Shown piece after piece: positions 52,258-60,050 of a DNA stretch of 62,913 nt. The translations under genes were made by a program, and so were the position numbers. The stretch comes from Bradyrhizobium sp. C9 (lineage in GTDB: Bacteria > Pseudomonadota > Alphaproteobacteria > Rhizobiales > Xanthobacteraceae). Positions within the stretch are counted from its first letter, which is position 1; each line of letters begins with the position of its first letter. The stretch is taken from assembly GCF_002532045.1 (NCBI RefSeq), contig NZ_NWTG01000035.1, positions 1-62,913 on the forward strand. Direction: 5' to 3'. A model generated the notes under the pieces. That model did no database searches. It saw only the letters and a list, made by a program, of their open reading frames with translations, and was not told the origin of the DNA.

Positions 52258-53229
52258 ATGTTCGAAATCTTGCGTCGCGACCTGATACTTAGCGCAGCCG
52301 GTGCTTACGCTGCGTTTGGACTCGACAAGCCGATCACGTTTGTCGACGCGGCTCACGCTCAACAGTCCGTCACGCAACCTTTCCGCAAATACAAGGTCGG
52401 CGACATTGAAATCTTCTCTCTGATCGATGGCATGCGTGACGTTCCGCTGCGGGAGGGCATGGTCAGGAATGTCAGCATCGACCAGGTCAAGACCGTGTTG
52501 CGTGGTGCCGGTTTTCCCGACAATCAGGCGCCGCTACGGTTTATCGTCATGGCGCTCAAGCTGCGCGATCAAGTGGTCCTGATCGACTCGGGCACGGGCG
52601 GTCATCCGATTTATGGTGAGGGGAACGGCCGGCTGTTCGAGAGCATGGCGGCGGCAGGCCTTGACCCCAAGGCAGTCAAGACGATTCTCATCTCCCATCT
52701 CCACGGCGACCATATTTATGGCCTCATGAATAATGAGACCAATGCCCAAGTCTTCCCGGATGCCGAGATCGTGGTGCCCGCTGCGGAGTTGAAATGGTGG
52801 ACACGCCCGGGAGTGGAGTCGATCGATCTCGGACCGACGCGCAAAGGCCTTGCCCGGCGCATTCAAGCTACCGTGGCGACGTGGAAAAACGTCAGACCTT
52901 TTGAGGGAGAATCAGAGCTTCTGCCCGGCGTACGCGCCGTAGAGGCGCCCGGCCACAGCCCGGGGATGGTGGCGCATCTGGTGTCATCCGGCAGCCAACA
53001 GTTCCTGATCAGCGCCGATGTGGTCAATCTTTCGCCCCATATTCAAACAAATCCGGAATGGCAGCTTGCCATCGACCAGGATCCGCAAATGGCCGTCGAA
53101 ACGCGAAGGAAGATCTTCGATCGCGCGGTCGCCGACAAGCTGACCATTTCGGGTACTCACTGGTTGATGCCGAACGTCGGCACGCTGGCCAAGGATGGCA
53201 GCAGGTACGTATTCGTAGCCGAGGGGTAA
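52258..53229 (+). CDS. Exported metallo-beta-lactamase fold hydrolase
   Basis: A 323-residue MBL-fold enzyme. The zinc motif ISHLHGDHIYG, EAPGHSPGMV and SADVV carry the metal ligands HxHxDH, H and D; a final His is in SGTHWLMPN. The N-terminus MFEILRRDLILSAAGAYAAFG...AAHAQQ looks like a Tat signal (RRDL). This subclass includes quorum-quenching lactonases and methyl parathion hydrolase-like enzymes; the substrate is not clear. ATG at 52258 behind CTGGGGGCGTACG. Confidence 0.88.
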   Translation: MFEILRRDLILSAAGAYAAFGLDKPITFVDAAHAQQSVTQPFRKYKVGDIEIFSLIDGMRDVPLREGMVRNVSIDQVKTVLRGAGFPDNQAPLRFIVMALKLRDQVVLIDSGTGGHPIYGEGNGRLFESMAAAGLDPKAVKTILISHLHGDHIYGLMNNETNAQVFPDAEIVVPAAELKWWTRPGVESIDLGPTRKGLARRIQATVATWKNVRPFEGESELLPGVRAVEAPGHSPGMVAHLVSSGSQQFLISADVVNLSPHIQTNPEWQLAIDQDPQMAVETRRKIFDRAVADKLTISGTHWLMPNVGTLAKDGSRYVFVAEG

Positions 53230-53421
53230 TATTCCCGCGACACTATCTGTTGGCGATTGGAACACGACTGCTGCTCGTCGCGGAGAACCGGTCGGCACTT
53301 GAGTCAGCTTCTGGCCTTTTTCGGAAATGCCGCGCTTGCTATCGAAAGTTCGGTGTCGGGGGTGAAGCGGATGTCACAGCGCTTCAGCGTGCACGAACGT
53401 CGAACACCGGCCCGGCCGGTC

Positions 53422-53904
53422 TTAGCGTTCGCGCTCCCAGGTGAGGGTTCCGACTACCTTCTTGCCGGGATAAACGGCGCTGGCTTGCTCAGCCGTTCGA
53501 ATGATCAGCTTGTCACCCTGCAACCTGAAAAATCTCACCTGGTCCTGCCCGGTCAGAAGCTCGTTCCAGGATATATCGACCTTGGTCGTGAACTTGTCGT
53601 CCTCGATGGTAAATGGGCCGGTGTAAACCATCAGCGTCTTGAGGAGAGCTGCTGACTCTGCATCGTTTGCCGCCGGCTTGCGATTTGCCGCCGCGATGAC
53701 GAATGCCGCGTATCCGTCCGGCGTGATGAGCGCCCTGCCTTTCGGATTGCGACCAAACGGTTCGGTGACGTCTCCACCGATGATCTGAATGGTCCACGAA
53801 GTCAGCTTCCAGCTGCCGGCCAATCGCCTCGCTGTGTCCTGCGCGAGAGCCAATCCAGGCGCAAAATAGCAATACACGACAACAGCGAGGGCGAAGAAGC
53901 GCAT
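53422..53904 (-). CDS. Exported lipocalin-like protein A
   Basis: A 160-residue exported protein with a lipocalin-like (DUF/Lipocalin_5 type) core: signal peptide MRFFALAVVVYCYFAPGLALA|Q, then ARRLAGSWKLTSWTIQ, FGRNPKGRALITPDGYAAFVIAA, LMVYTGPFTIEDDKFTTKVDISWNELL and GTLTWERE. ATG at 53904 behind AGGAGGACAGCAT. It is divergent from a second member of the family (54153). Confidence 0.85.
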   Translation of the reverse strand: MRFFALAVVVYCYFAPGLALAQDTARRLAGSWKLTSWTIQIIGGDVTEPFGRNPKGRALITPDGYAAFVIAAANRKPAANDAESAALLKTLMVYTGPFTIEDDKFTTKVDISWNELLTGQDQVRFFRLQGDKLIIRTAEQASAVYPGKKVVGTLTWERER

Positions 53905-54152
53905 ATGCTGTCCTCCTATGAAGGAACAGACTTCGAGTATGGCCATACTAACCACGGGGAATGAAACCTGCGAGCCCCGCGACGACTGCCTCCTGGTCCC
54001 GCCACGCCAGATTCTTCGGGCCGCGGAGTGGAAGCAGGTTCGGTATTGGCCCCGGGTGCGGACTTGGCGGCCTATCTTACCCGTCTCGCCCGCGCATGGT
54101 ACCATCCGGGCTGCTCGGCCGATGCTATCGATCCTCGCTTTGGAATAGACCA

Positions 54153-54662
54153 ATGACTTTGCGGGCAATTTTAGCCGCATGCGCTGTTGTGGCCTTTGGA
54201 TTGTTGATGATGACGATCGACGCACCTGGTCAGAAGCAATCGCTAAAAGATCAGCTGGTGGGCACGTGGACGCTGCTCTCGTGGGAGCAGAAGAAAGGCG
54301 ACGGCACCAAGATCGAGCGTTATGGGGCCGCTCCGAAAGGCACCGCGTTCTTTGATGCGGGTGGGCGATACATCATCACGGTGATGCGCTCGGATCGAGC
54401 CAAGTACGCGAGCAATACCCTGTGGCAGGGTACACCCGCGGAAAACAAGGAAACCGCCGACGGCACGATAACCTACTTCGGAACGTATTCCGCCAACGAG
54501 GCAGATAGCAGCATCGCAATCCACGTCGAAGGCAGCTCTTTTCCAAACTGGAATGGCACCGAACAGAAGCGCTTTGTCGCGATTGCAGCGGACCAACTGA
54601 CGTTGACCGTTCGTCCCCCGGCGGGAGATATCGTCGACGTGATTTGGAAACGAGCGAACTGA
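54153..54662 (+). CDS. Exported lipocalin-like protein B
   Basis: A 169-residue exported protein of the same family as its divergent neighbour: signal region MTLRAILAACAVVAFGLLMM, then LKDQLVGTWTLLSWEQKKGDG, YGAAPKGTAFFDAGGRYIITVM, TITYFGTYSANEADSSIAIHVEGS. Identity with protein A is low by eye, so it is an old paralogue, not a recent copy. ATG at 54153 with GGAA upstream. Confidence 0.83.
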   Translation: MTLRAILAACAVVAFGLLMMTIDAPGQKQSLKDQLVGTWTLLSWEQKKGDGTKIERYGAAPKGTAFFDAGGRYIITVMRSDRAKYASNTLWQGTPAENKETADGTITYFGTYSANEADSSIAIHVEGSSFPNWNGTEQKRFVAIAADQLTLTVRPPAGDIVDVIWKRAN

Positions 54663-55018
54663 TCTGGCTATCACATCTGCTGTTGGCCCGTCGTGACCGT
54701 TGCCTGCGGCACGAACCTGGTCGCTATAAGAGCAAAGCGGATGTGTTACCTGCCGGGCTTATGGGCACACGGTTTGGCGCAAGGTGAGATCAAGCTGTGG
54801 CGGGACATTCGCGCAATTTCGGAATATTAGAAATATACCCCTGAGTTGCCCGAGGTGTCAAGTTCCCTGATCGCTCCGGGCACCGCCGGCTACTGTGCAT
54901 GGGGTTGTTTTCGATATTTTGGCAACGCCCCTGCGACGAACTGATTTCCGGCCGGAACCTTACGCAAGGAAAGGTCGTTGTCGCGGGATGTTGGGGGCAA
55001 TCAACACAAGGAATGCTC
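54663..55018. other. Gene-free interval upstream of the small secreted protein
   Basis: No coding sequence is supported here. It holds an AT-rich patch (GGAATATTAGAAATATACC near 54820) and the EcfG-type promoter at 54954-54979. Open frames in this stretch are short and overlap the promoter. Confidence 0.5.
54954..54979 (+). promoter_or_regulatory. EcfG-type general stress promoter
   Basis: GGAAC (54954-54958), 17 bases, CGTT (54976-54979): the consensus recognised by sigma EcfG, which directs the general stress response in alphaproteobacteria. A start of transcription near 54986 would leave a leader of about 33 bases to the ATG at 55019. Confidence 0.6.
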
Positions 55019-55378
55019 ATGCGCATCCGCATCTCGACGGCATCCATCATTGCTGCTGCACTTTCGCTCGGAACACCTGCCTGGGCGCAAACGCAGGGAA
55101 CGCAACCTAAGGCGCCGCCGCAGGCTCAATCTGAGGAATCCACCACCATCCGGACCATACAGGTCGTGGACGTCAAGGAACTCAAGCCCGAAGTCCGGTC
55201 GAGGGTCGAGGCTGTCATCGCCAAGGCAAGCGAGGACGACCTGAAGAACCTGCGTGGTTCCATCGACGCCTCCCAGGAAGCGACGTCCGCGCTCAAGGCG
55301 AAGGGACTGAGTTCTGCGCAGGTCGTCGCAGTCAATCTCTCCAACGGCATCCTGACGCTGTTCACCAAGCTCGCCTGA
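55019..55378 (+). CDS. Small secreted protein behind an EcfG-type promoter
   Basis: A 119-residue exported protein of unknown family: signal peptide MRIRISTASIIAAALSLGTP ending AWA|Q, a low-complexity stretch rich in Gln and Pro, then IQVVDVKELKPEVRSRVEAVIAKASEDDLKNLRGSIDASQEATSALKAKGL, an amphipathic helical part. Start at 55019 (AAGGAATGCTC before it) instead of the ATG two codons earlier. Likely induced in general stress. Confidence 0.78.
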   Translation: MRIRISTASIIAAALSLGTPAWAQTQGTQPKAPPQAQSEESTTIRTIQVVDVKELKPEVRSRVEAVIAKASEDDLKNLRGSIDASQEATSALKAKGLSSAQVVAVNLSNGILTLFTKLA

Positions 55379-55411
55379 CGAAGTTTCGCAGCCTGAAGAC
55401 ATTCGGACTGA

Positions 55412-55445
55412 ACAACAAAGGCCCGCCGGTTCCAGCCGGCGGGCC
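55412..55445 (-). terminator. Rho-independent terminator after the FAD dehydrogenase
   Basis: Stem GGCCCGCCGG / CCGGCGGGCC with a 6-base loop; minus strand continues TTTGTTGTTC. It stands between two convergent genes and may serve both. Confidence 0.85.
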
Positions 55446-55469
55446 TGCTGCATCTCGGAACAGCGCGCG

Positions 55470-57128
55470 CTAGCCTACCGCCTTCGCGGCCGCGCGCCCG
55501 GCGTTGCGGCCCGAGAACAGGCAGCCGCCGAGGAATGTTCCCTCCAGCGAGCGATAGCCGTGCATGCCGCCGCCGCCGAAGCCGGCGGCTTCACCGGCCG
55601 CGTAGAGCCCGCGGATGATCTGGTGATCATTGCCGAAAACGCGTGAATCCAGGTCAGTCTCGAAGCCGCCGAGGGTCTTGCGGGTGAGGATGTTGAGCTT
55701 CACCGCGATCAGCGGACCGTGGTCGGGATCGAGGATGCGGTGCGGCTTGGCGGTGCGGATCAGCCGGTCGCCGATATAGCGCCGCGCATTGTGCAGGTTC
55801 ATCACCTGCGCGTCCTTGACATAGGGGTTGGTGATCTCGCGGTCGCGCGCCTCGATCTGCGTCTTGATGGCCTCGAGGCTCAAGAGATCATTGCCGACGA
55901 GCTTGTTCATGGCGCCGACGAGGTCGGTGAGATTGTCGCGCACGATGAAGTCGGCGCCGTGCTGCTTGAAGGCCTCGACCGGCGCCGGCGCGCCCTTGTT
56001 GGTGGCGCGCTTGACCGTCATGCGCCAGCTCTTGCCGGTAAGGTCGGGGTTCTGCTCGGAGCCCGACAGCGCGAACTCCTTCTTGATGATGCTCTGGGTC
56101 AGGATGAACCACGAATAATCGTAGCCGGTGCCCATGATGTAATGCAGCTGCCCGAGCGTGTCGGAGCCCGGGAACAGCGGCGCCGGCAGCCGCTTGCCTG
56201 TCGCGTCGAACCACATTGAGGACGGTCCCGGCAGAATCCGGATGCCATGACGCGGCCAGATCGGGTTCCAGTTCTGGATACCCTCGACGTAGTGCCACAT
56301 CCGGTCGCGGTTGATCAGCCGGCCGCCTGCCTGTTCGGTGATGCCGATCATGCGGCCGTCGACATGTTCGGGCACGCCCGAGATCATGAACTTCGGCGGC
56401 TCGCCGAGCCGCTTCGGCCAGTTCTGTCGCACCAGGTCATGATTGCCGCCGATGCCGCCGGAGGCGACGATCACCGCCTGCGCGCGCAGCGAAAAATCAC
56501 CGACGACGTTGCGCGAGGAACTCTTGCCGCGCTCGACATCAGACGTTTCCAGGATCGCGCCGCTCACGCCATCGACTGTGCCGTTGCTGATGCTGAGTGC
56601 ATCGACGCGATGGCGGAACTTGAACACCAGCTGTCCGCTCCTGGCGGCCTCGCGCGCGCGGCGCTCGAACGGCTCGACGATGCCGGGGCCGGTGCCCCAG
56701 GTGACATGGAAGCGCGGCACCGAATTGCCGTGGCCCATCGCATCGTAACCGCCGCGCTCGGCCCAGCCGACCACCGGGAAGATGCGATGGCCCATCGCGC
56801 GCAGCCAGTCGCGCTTCTCGCCGGCTGCGAACGCGACATAGGCTTCGGCCCATTTGCGCGGCCAGTGATCCTCCTCGCGATCGAAACCCGCGGTGCCCAT
56901 CCAATCCTGCATCGCGAGGTCGGCGGAGTCCTTGATGCCGAGCCGGCGTTGTTCCGGCGAATCGACCAGGAACAATCCGCCGAACGACCAGAACGCCTGA
57001 CCGCCGATGCTCTGCTCCCCTTCCTGGTCGAGCACGATGACGCGTCTGCCGGCGTCGGCGATCTCGGTTGCGGCGACCAGACCGGCAAGTCCGGCGCCGA
57101 TCACGATCACATCTGCATCGTCAGCCAT
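55470..57128 (-). CDS. FAD-dependent dehydrogenase (FAD_binding_2, ketosteroid dehydrogenase-like)
   Basis: A 552-residue flavoprotein: Rossmann motif VIVIGAGLAGLVAATEIADAG at residues about 8-28, QAFWSFGGLFLVDSPEQRRLGIKDS, VIVASGGIGGNHDLVRQNWP, and the C-terminal FAD site GLYAAGEAAGFGGGGMHGYRSLEGTFLGGCLFSG. The architecture is that of FAD-binding dehydrogenases related to 3-ketosteroid dehydrogenase and fumarate reductase. ATG at 57128 behind GGGGGGAAGCAAAC; the longer frame upstream is not used. Substrate unknown. Confidence 0.9.
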   Translation of the reverse strand: MADDADVIVIGAGLAGLVAATEIADAGRRVIVLDQEGEQSIGGQAFWSFGGLFLVDSPEQRRLGIKDSADLAMQDWMGTAGFDREEDHWPRKWAEAYVAFAAGEKRDWLRAMGHRIFPVVGWAERGGYDAMGHGNSVPRFHVTWGTGPGIVEPFERRAREAARSGQLVFKFRHRVDALSISNGTVDGVSGAILETSDVERGKSSSRNVVGDFSLRAQAVIVASGGIGGNHDLVRQNWPKRLGEPPKFMISGVPEHVDGRMIGITEQAGGRLINRDRMWHYVEGIQNWNPIWPRHGIRILPGPSSMWFDATGKRLPAPLFPGSDTLGQLHYIMGTGYDYSWFILTQSIIKKEFALSGSEQNPDLTGKSWRMTVKRATNKGAPAPVEAFKQHGADFIVRDNLTDLVGAMNKLVGNDLLSLEAIKTQIEARDREITNPYVKDAQVMNLHNARRYIGDRLIRTAKPHRILDPDHGPLIAVKLNILTRKTLGGFETDLDSRVFGNDHQIIRGLYAAGEAAGFGGGGMHGYRSLEGTFLGGCLFSGRNAGRAAAKAVG

Positions 57129-57406
57129 GTTTGCTTCCCCCCGTCCCGGGTTGGATTCAAAACCGTGTCGTTGCGCGTGGTCAACGCCAAATGGACCTTG
57201 CCTGTGGCGGCGAGGCACCAAACGGTTGCGACAAGCTGTTCCAGTTTGGGACCTTTTCCACGCGTCAGTGCAGCGTGGGCGCAACACCCAATTTGAATTT
57301 GTTTTGACGGGCTTCGCTCGTCTGGACAAAAATCCCCGGCCGCAACACGCTCACGATTGTCTTGCATCACAGACCAACAGATTCGGTTTCGACTGGGGCT
57401 GGCCAA

Positions 57407-57883
57407 ATGAAGTTGATGACGGGGTTGCTCGCTGCGGTTCTCCTGCTGGCGGGAATGGGGGCGTCTCAAGCAGTGGTCAGGATCGCCGACGATCGCGGCG
57501 GCAAGATCGGCATCTATGTCGACAAGTATCAGGACCTGCGCACATCCGGTGAGACCGTGATCATCGACGGGCTCTGCGCCTCTGCCTGCACCATCGTGCT
57601 CGGCAAGGTCCCGCACGACCGAATCTGTGTGACCTCACACGCCAGCCTCGGCTTCCATGCCGCCTGGGACTACGGCGACAACGGCCGCCCGGTCCCCAAT
57701 CCCGAAGCCACCCATATGCTGTACCTGATGTACCCGCCGGCGGTCCGCAAATGGATCACGGACCGCGGTGGCCTGACCCGGCACATGATCTTCCTGCGCG
57801 GCAAGCAACTGCAGGCGCTGTACAAGCCGTGCTACCTCAACGCCCAGGCATCTGCGCCGAAACCCGCCGAGCCTGCACACTGA
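57407..57883 (+). CDS. ClpP/crotonase-fold periplasmic protein (COG3904-like)
   Basis: A 158-residue exported protein: signal peptide MKLMTGLLAAVLLLAGMGAS ending QA|V, then GKIGIYVDKYQDLRTSGETVIIDGLCASACTIVLGKVP and CVTSHASLGFHAAWDYG. The SAC motif and following helix fit the ClpP-like serine position, and His of SLGFHAA may be the second catalytic residue. Start at 57407 with GGGGCTGGCCAA before it. Protease activity not proven. Confidence 0.78.
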   Translation: MKLMTGLLAAVLLLAGMGASQAVVRIADDRGGKIGIYVDKYQDLRTSGETVIIDGLCASACTIVLGKVPHDRICVTSHASLGFHAAWDYGDNGRPVPNPEATHMLYLMYPPAVRKWITDRGGLTRHMIFLRGKQLQALYKPCYLNAQASAPKPAEPAH

Positions 57884-58026
57884 GCTGCTGACCTCGGCGA
57901 GCGGTCTCTCTGGTGATAGCCGGCAGGCAGGGCGAGGCGCGTGCCGGGCATCGCCTCGCTATCATTTGACGGCCAGCTGTGGCCATTGCGCTTGCTGCCT
58001 GGGGGAACCCGGCTTATCTCAACCGC

Positions 58027-58215
58027 ATGGTTCAGCCGATCTCCACCCGATCCGAGCTCGTGACGGCTCCGCAGGGCCGGGTGGCGTCTGCAATCCTGTG
58101 GGGCGCTGCCGGAATCGGCGGATTGGCCTTGCTCGCTGCTGCCGCGCTCTGGTTCCACTACGGGACCGCGGTGTTTTTCGAAATGATCACGGCCGGCATC
58201 GCCGCCTGCTTCTGA
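58027..58215 (+). CDS. Small membrane protein upstream of the SCO gene
   Basis: A 62-residue protein with one or two membrane spans (AILWGAAGIGGLALLAAAALWFHYGTAVFFEMITAGIAACF) and a hydrophilic start MVQPISTRSELVTAPQGRV. The SCO gene follows after 18 bases, so it may be part of the same unit for oxidase assembly. A GTG at 57979 in frame is an alternative start; no strong ribosome site is seen for either. Confidence 0.65.
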   Translation: MVQPISTRSELVTAPQGRVASAILWGAAGIGGLALLAAAALWFHYGTAVFFEMITAGIAACF

Positions 58216-58233
58216 CAAGGACGCCCTCGCATC

Positions 58234-58824
58234 ATGCCCCGGACCACGCGCCCATTGGTGATCTTCGCTGCCTTCGCGGGCAGTCTGGCGGTCGGCCTGT
58301 TCCTCATGTTGTGGGCGGTCGGCGGCCTGCGCACCGTCGCAGCGCCGGCCGCGATCGGCGGCCCGTTCCAGCTCACCGACCAGGCCGGCCAGACCGTCAC
58401 CGACAAGAACCTCCAGGGCAAGCCGACGCTGATCTTCTTCGGCTTCACCCACTGCCCGGACATCTGCCCGACCTCGCTGTTCGAGATCTCGGAGGTGCTG
58501 AAGGCGATGGGCAAGGACGCCGATCGCGTGAACGCCTATTTCGTCTCGGTCGACCCGGAACGCGACACCGCCACGGCGATGAAGGACTACCTTTCGAGCT
58601 TCGATCCGCACCTCAAGGGCCTGACCGGCGATCCGGCCGCGATCGCCAAGGTGCTGTCGAGCTACCGGGTCTACGCCAAGAAGGTGCCGCTGAAGGATGG
58701 CGACTACACGATGGATCACACCGCGCTGATCTATTTGATGGACCGCGACGGCCATTTCGTCGCGCCGTTCAATCTGAAACGCACGCCGGAAGAGGCGGCG
58801 ACCGATCTCAAACGGTATCTCTGA
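58234..58824 (+). CDS. SCO1/SenC copper chaperone
   Basis: A 196-residue membrane-anchored thioredoxin-fold protein that inserts copper into the CuA site of cytochrome c oxidase. N-terminal anchor LVIFAAFAGSLAVGLFLMLWA; copper ligands Cys74, Cys78 (HCPDICPT) and His162 (MDHTALIYL). ATG at 58234 follows ACAAGGACGCCCTCGC. The oxidase genes are not in the window. Confidence 0.93.
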   Translation: MPRTTRPLVIFAAFAGSLAVGLFLMLWAVGGLRTVAAPAAIGGPFQLTDQAGQTVTDKNLQGKPTLIFFGFTHCPDICPTSLFEISEVLKAMGKDADRVNAYFVSVDPERDTATAMKDYLSSFDPHLKGLTGDPAAIAKVLSSYRVYAKKVPLKDGDYTMDHTALIYLMDRDGHFVAPFNLKRTPEEAATDLKRYL

Positions 58825-58914
58825 TCGCTTTTCCCGTTCAGAATTAGCCCATTCGGCGCTCGATTCGGGCGTCGAATGGTCTATAAGCCGTTCAATTTCC
58901 TGAAATTGCCGGTT

Positions 58915-59946
58915 ATGCCGAATTTGTCAGCTCAGCCCTTTGTCATTCGCTCGCGCCAGCTTCGCCTGGCTGCGGGAATGATGGCGGCCGTCGTGCTGAC
59001 CATGGCGGGGCCCGCGGCGGCGCAGACGCCTCCCGTACCGCCGGCGCCCAAGGCGGCACCGGCCCAGCCCGCCAAGCCGGCTCCCGCACAAGCGGCACCG
59101 GCGACGCCCCCGGTAGCAACGCCCCCGGCGGCGGCCGCTCCGTCGCCTCCGAACCAGCCGCCCAAGGCCGCCGAGGCTGCGCCGCAGGCGGTGCCGGGCT
59201 TCTGGGACCCGCGGCGACGGCCGGACCGGCCGGACCTGTCGCGCCTCACCGTGATCCGCTTCCTCACCGAGACCGACTATCCGCCGTTCAACTTCACCGG
59301 TCCCGACGGCAATCCGGCCGGCTTCAATGTCGACCTGGCGCGCGCGCTCTGCGACGAGATCAAGGTCACCTGCACCATCCAGATGCGCCGCTTCGAGACC
59401 CTGATCGATGCGCTGGCCACCAACCGGGGCGATGCCATCATCGCGTCGATGGCGGTGACGCCGCAGCTGCGCGCCAAGGTCGATTTCACCGATCCCTATT
59501 ACCGCGCGCCGGCACGCTTCGTGTCGCGCCGCGACAACGTGATGCCGGAAATCCGCCCGGAATATCTCGAGGGCAAGAAGGTCGGTGTCATCGCCGGCAC
59601 CTCGCACGAGGCCTACCTCAAGGCGATGTTCACCGACGCCGAGATCCATTCCTATCCGGATAACGACGCGCTGCGCGCGGCACTGCGCCGCGGCGAGGTC
59701 GACTTCATCTTTGGCGATGCGATCTCGCTCGCGTTCTGGATCAACGGCACCGATTCCGCCGAATGCTGCGCGTTTTCGGGCGGCCCCTTTGTCGAAAGCC
59801 GCTATTTCGGCGAGGGTGTCGGCATCGCCGTGCGCAAGGGCAACGATCTGCTGCGACAGTCGCTGAACTGGGCGCTGTTCCGGATCTGGGAAAAAGGCCG
59901 CTACACCGATCTGTGGCTGCGCTATTTCTCGATCAGCCCGTTTTGA
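58915..59946 (+). CDS. Exported amino-acid-type binding protein (SBP_bac_3)
   Basis: A 343-residue exported protein: signal peptide MPNLSAQPFVIRSRQLRLAA ... AAAQ, a long Ala/Pro-rich linker (about residues 37-90), then RFLTETDYPPFNFTGPDGNPAGFNVDLARALCDEIKVTCTIQ, GDAIIASMAVTPQLRAKVDFTDPYYRAPARFV and EGVGIAVRKGNDLLRQSLNWALFRI. No permease gene is adjacent. Start at 58915 preferred to 58876 because it puts the signal peptide first. The C-terminal part is complete. Confidence 0.88.
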   Translation: MPNLSAQPFVIRSRQLRLAAGMMAAVVLTMAGPAAAQTPPVPPAPKAAPAQPAKPAPAQAAPATPPVATPPAAAAPSPPNQPPKAAEAAPQAVPGFWDPRRRPDRPDLSRLTVIRFLTETDYPPFNFTGPDGNPAGFNVDLARALCDEIKVTCTIQMRRFETLIDALATNRGDAIIASMAVTPQLRAKVDFTDPYYRAPARFVSRRDNVMPEIRPEYLEGKKVGVIAGTSHEAYLKAMFTDAEIHSYPDNDALRAALRRGEVDFIFGDAISLAFWINGTDSAECCAFSGGPFVESRYFGEGVGIAVRKGNDLLRQSLNWALFRIWEKGRYTDLWLRYFSISPF

Positions 59947-59960
59947 CGCTGTGACCTTCA

Positions 59961-59985
59961 CCTCGCCCCGCTTGCGGGGAGGGAG
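59961..59985 (+). terminator. Hairpin after the binding-protein gene
   Basis: CTCGCCCCGC-TT-GCGGGGAGGG, a fragment of the CTCTCCCGCTTGCGGG repeat family; could end transcription but has no T-run directly after it. Confidence 0.4.
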
Positions 59986-60050
59986 CGTCGTTTTGCATTT
60001 TGCCGCGAAAGCGTTAGTTTTCGCGGCCGTTTTGGAGAAAGCCTGAAGAA

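Noticed and set aside
58001..58034. GGGAACC at 58004 as another target promoter of the ECF sigma factor
   Set aside because: At the 15-base distance the sequence is GCATGGT, not CATCCAA.
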